5,310 bases of DNA, taken from Candidatus Electronema nielsenii (GTDB lineage Bacteria > Desulfobacterota > Desulfobulbia > Desulfobulbales > Desulfobulbaceae). The stretch lies in contig JAGIXO010000110.1 of NCBI GenBank assembly GCA_026122915.1, forward strand, positions 1 through 5,310, read 5' to 3'. Positions 4,489 to 5,310 of the stretch are shown one piece after another; position 1 is the first letter of the stretch; each line of letters begins with the position of its first letter. The notes under the pieces were generated by a model, which was not told the origin of the DNA, made no database searches, and saw nothing but the letters and a program-made list of their open reading frames with translations. The translations under genes were made by a program, and so were the position numbers.

Positions 4489-5310
4489 CTACCGTGCCTT
4501 GAGCTGGGCGCGAACCCTTGTCAGTCCCTTGCGGAATTGTTCCAAGGCAGGATGACCAATCTCCTCGGCAAGCTGCACAGCGCGGCTCATGTAAGGTTCC
4601 GCCTTGCGCAGATCGCCCTGCTTCACGTAGATACCACCAATATTCCAGCTCGTCACCGCTTCCCCGCGCTTATCGCCAATCTCCTGCCTGATGGCGAGGC
4701 TCTGCTCCAGATACTTCAGGGCGGTAGCGTAGTCGCCCCACGCAAAGTAAATCAGGCTGATGTTGTTCAGCGTCGTGCCTTCCACTGCCTTATCGCCAAT
4801 CTCCTGCCTGATGGCGAGGCTTTGCTCCAGATACTTCAGGGCGGTAGCGTAGTCGCCCCACGCATCGTAAATCAGGCTGATATTGTTCAGCGTTCCTCCT
4901 TCGTGGGTCTTATCGCCTATCTCACGGAAGAGGACAAGGTTCTGCTCATACAGCGGCAGAGCTTTGTCATAGTCCCCGCTTGCCCGATGAATCTCAGCAA
5001 TGTTGTTCAGCGTTACGCCTTCGCCTGCCTTATCGCCAATCTCCTGCCTGATGGCGAGGCTCTGCTCCAGATACTTCAGGGCGGTAGCGTAGTCGCCCCA
5101 CGCAAAGTAAATCAGGCTGATGTTGTTCAGCGTCGCGCCTTCGCCTGCCTTGTCGCCAATCTCCTTATCAATAGCCAGGCTTTGCTCATACAGGGGCAGG
5201 GCCTCGCTGTAGCGGCTAACACGCGTGAAGTCATAGCCTGCGTTGCCCAGACAGAACGAGCGTTCCTCCTCCGGCAGCAGGGCAGCCGCCTTCTGCCAGT
5301 ACGCGGCGGC
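4489..5310 (-). CDS. Tetratricopeptide repeat protein (C-terminal 273 residues; 5' end beyond window)
   Basis: The frame is open from the right edge to TAG at 4491-4489; no start can be assigned because the sequence upstream is in frame throughout. The visible part is five 40-residue TPR units (4561-5160) of the pattern IGDK..EG.TLNNIS.IY, then GDYATALKYLEQSLAIRQE, the kinesin-light-chain-like form (TPR_12). They are preceded by a partial unit with SRYSEALPLYEQSLAIDKE and followed by a 23-residue basic tail ending LKAR. These repeats form a right-handed helical scaffold for protein-protein contacts, and such proteins are often fused to enzymatic or NACHT/CHAT domains. None is visible here; any such domain would have to lie N-terminal, off the window. 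Unit 2 in reading order (4921-5040) diverges from its neighbours (IAEIHRASGDYDKALPLYEQ) and resembles the first partial unit. Internal ATGs, such as the one at 4785, lie inside repeats and should not be taken as the start. No signal peptide can be judged. Confidence 0.9.
   Translation of the reverse strand, partial: AAAYWQKAAALLPEEERSFCLGNAGYDFTRVSRYSEALPLYEQSLAIDKEIGDKAGEGATLNNISLIYFAWGDYATALKYLEQSLAIRQEIGDKAGEGVTLNNIAEIHRASGDYDKALPLYEQNLVLFREIGDKTHEGGTLNNISLIYDAWGDYATALKYLEQSLAIRQEIGDKAVEGTTLNNISLIYFAWGDYATALKYLEQSLAIRQEIGDKRGEAVTSWNIGGIYVKQGDLRKAEPYMSRAVQLAEEIGHPALEQFRKGLTRVRAQLKAR
4561..5160 (-). repeat. Tandem 120-bp repeat array inside the TPR gene
   Basis: There are five units of exactly 120 bases: 5041-5160, 4921-5040, 4801-4920, 4681-4800 and 4561-4680. 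Units 5041-5160 and 4681-4800 are almost identical: their 60-base halves at 5041-5100 and 4681-4740 match at every base, and the other halves differ at 4 positions. The half at 4801-4860 differs from those by one base. Units 4921-5040 and 4561-4680 are clearly diverged. The near-identity includes synonymous positions, pointing to recent duplication or gene conversion and not only to protein-level selection. Confidence 0.9.

Overview
The window looks like a Gram-negative bacterial chromosome of roughly even base composition. It carries Sec signal peptides, a predicted outer-membrane beta-barrel and a chromosomal housekeeping GTPase. The homogenised tetratricopeptide (TPR) array and the palindromic intergenic elements recall Desulfobacterota, perhaps Desulfobulbaceae or cable-bacteria relatives. 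That placement comes from remembered sequence style and is weak. Every gene I can support is on the minus strand, so the transcription order runs from high to low coordinates.

Right end (4489-5310): the 3' part of a TPR protein gene, open at the right edge. It is built from 40-codon (120-bp) units, some almost identical at the DNA level. Its stop codon sits at the edge of an intergenic hairpin repeat.

4097-4488: a gene-free stretch of about 390 bp, dense in symmetric DNA. It holds two GC-rich hairpins, two copies of an 18-bp perfect palindrome flanking three 23-bp tandem units, a further 7-bp-stem hairpin and the leader of the next gene.

2999-4096: ychF (OLA1-type P-loop ATPase/GTPase), complete, with a start 57 bases downstream of the longest possible one.

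1-2888: a tight co-directional cluster with gaps of 15, 12 and 7 bases, preceded by a sigma70-like promoter with a perfect -35 box. In order it encodes a small secreted YtkA/FixH-like protein with a Met/His-rich motif, a 328-residue predicted outer-membrane beta-barrel, a 215-residue exported protein faintly resembling FMN-binding domains, and the N-terminal 262 residues of a MacB/FtsX-type ABC transporter permease that runs off the left edge. The set suggests an envelope-spanning transport or metal/redox-linked system: periplasmic binder, outer-membrane channel, periplasmic partner and inner-membrane ABC permease. The substrate cannot be read from the sequence. This cluster is the best candidate for an undescribed system here; the palindrome/tandem-repeat composite upstream of ychF is the most unusual non-coding structure.
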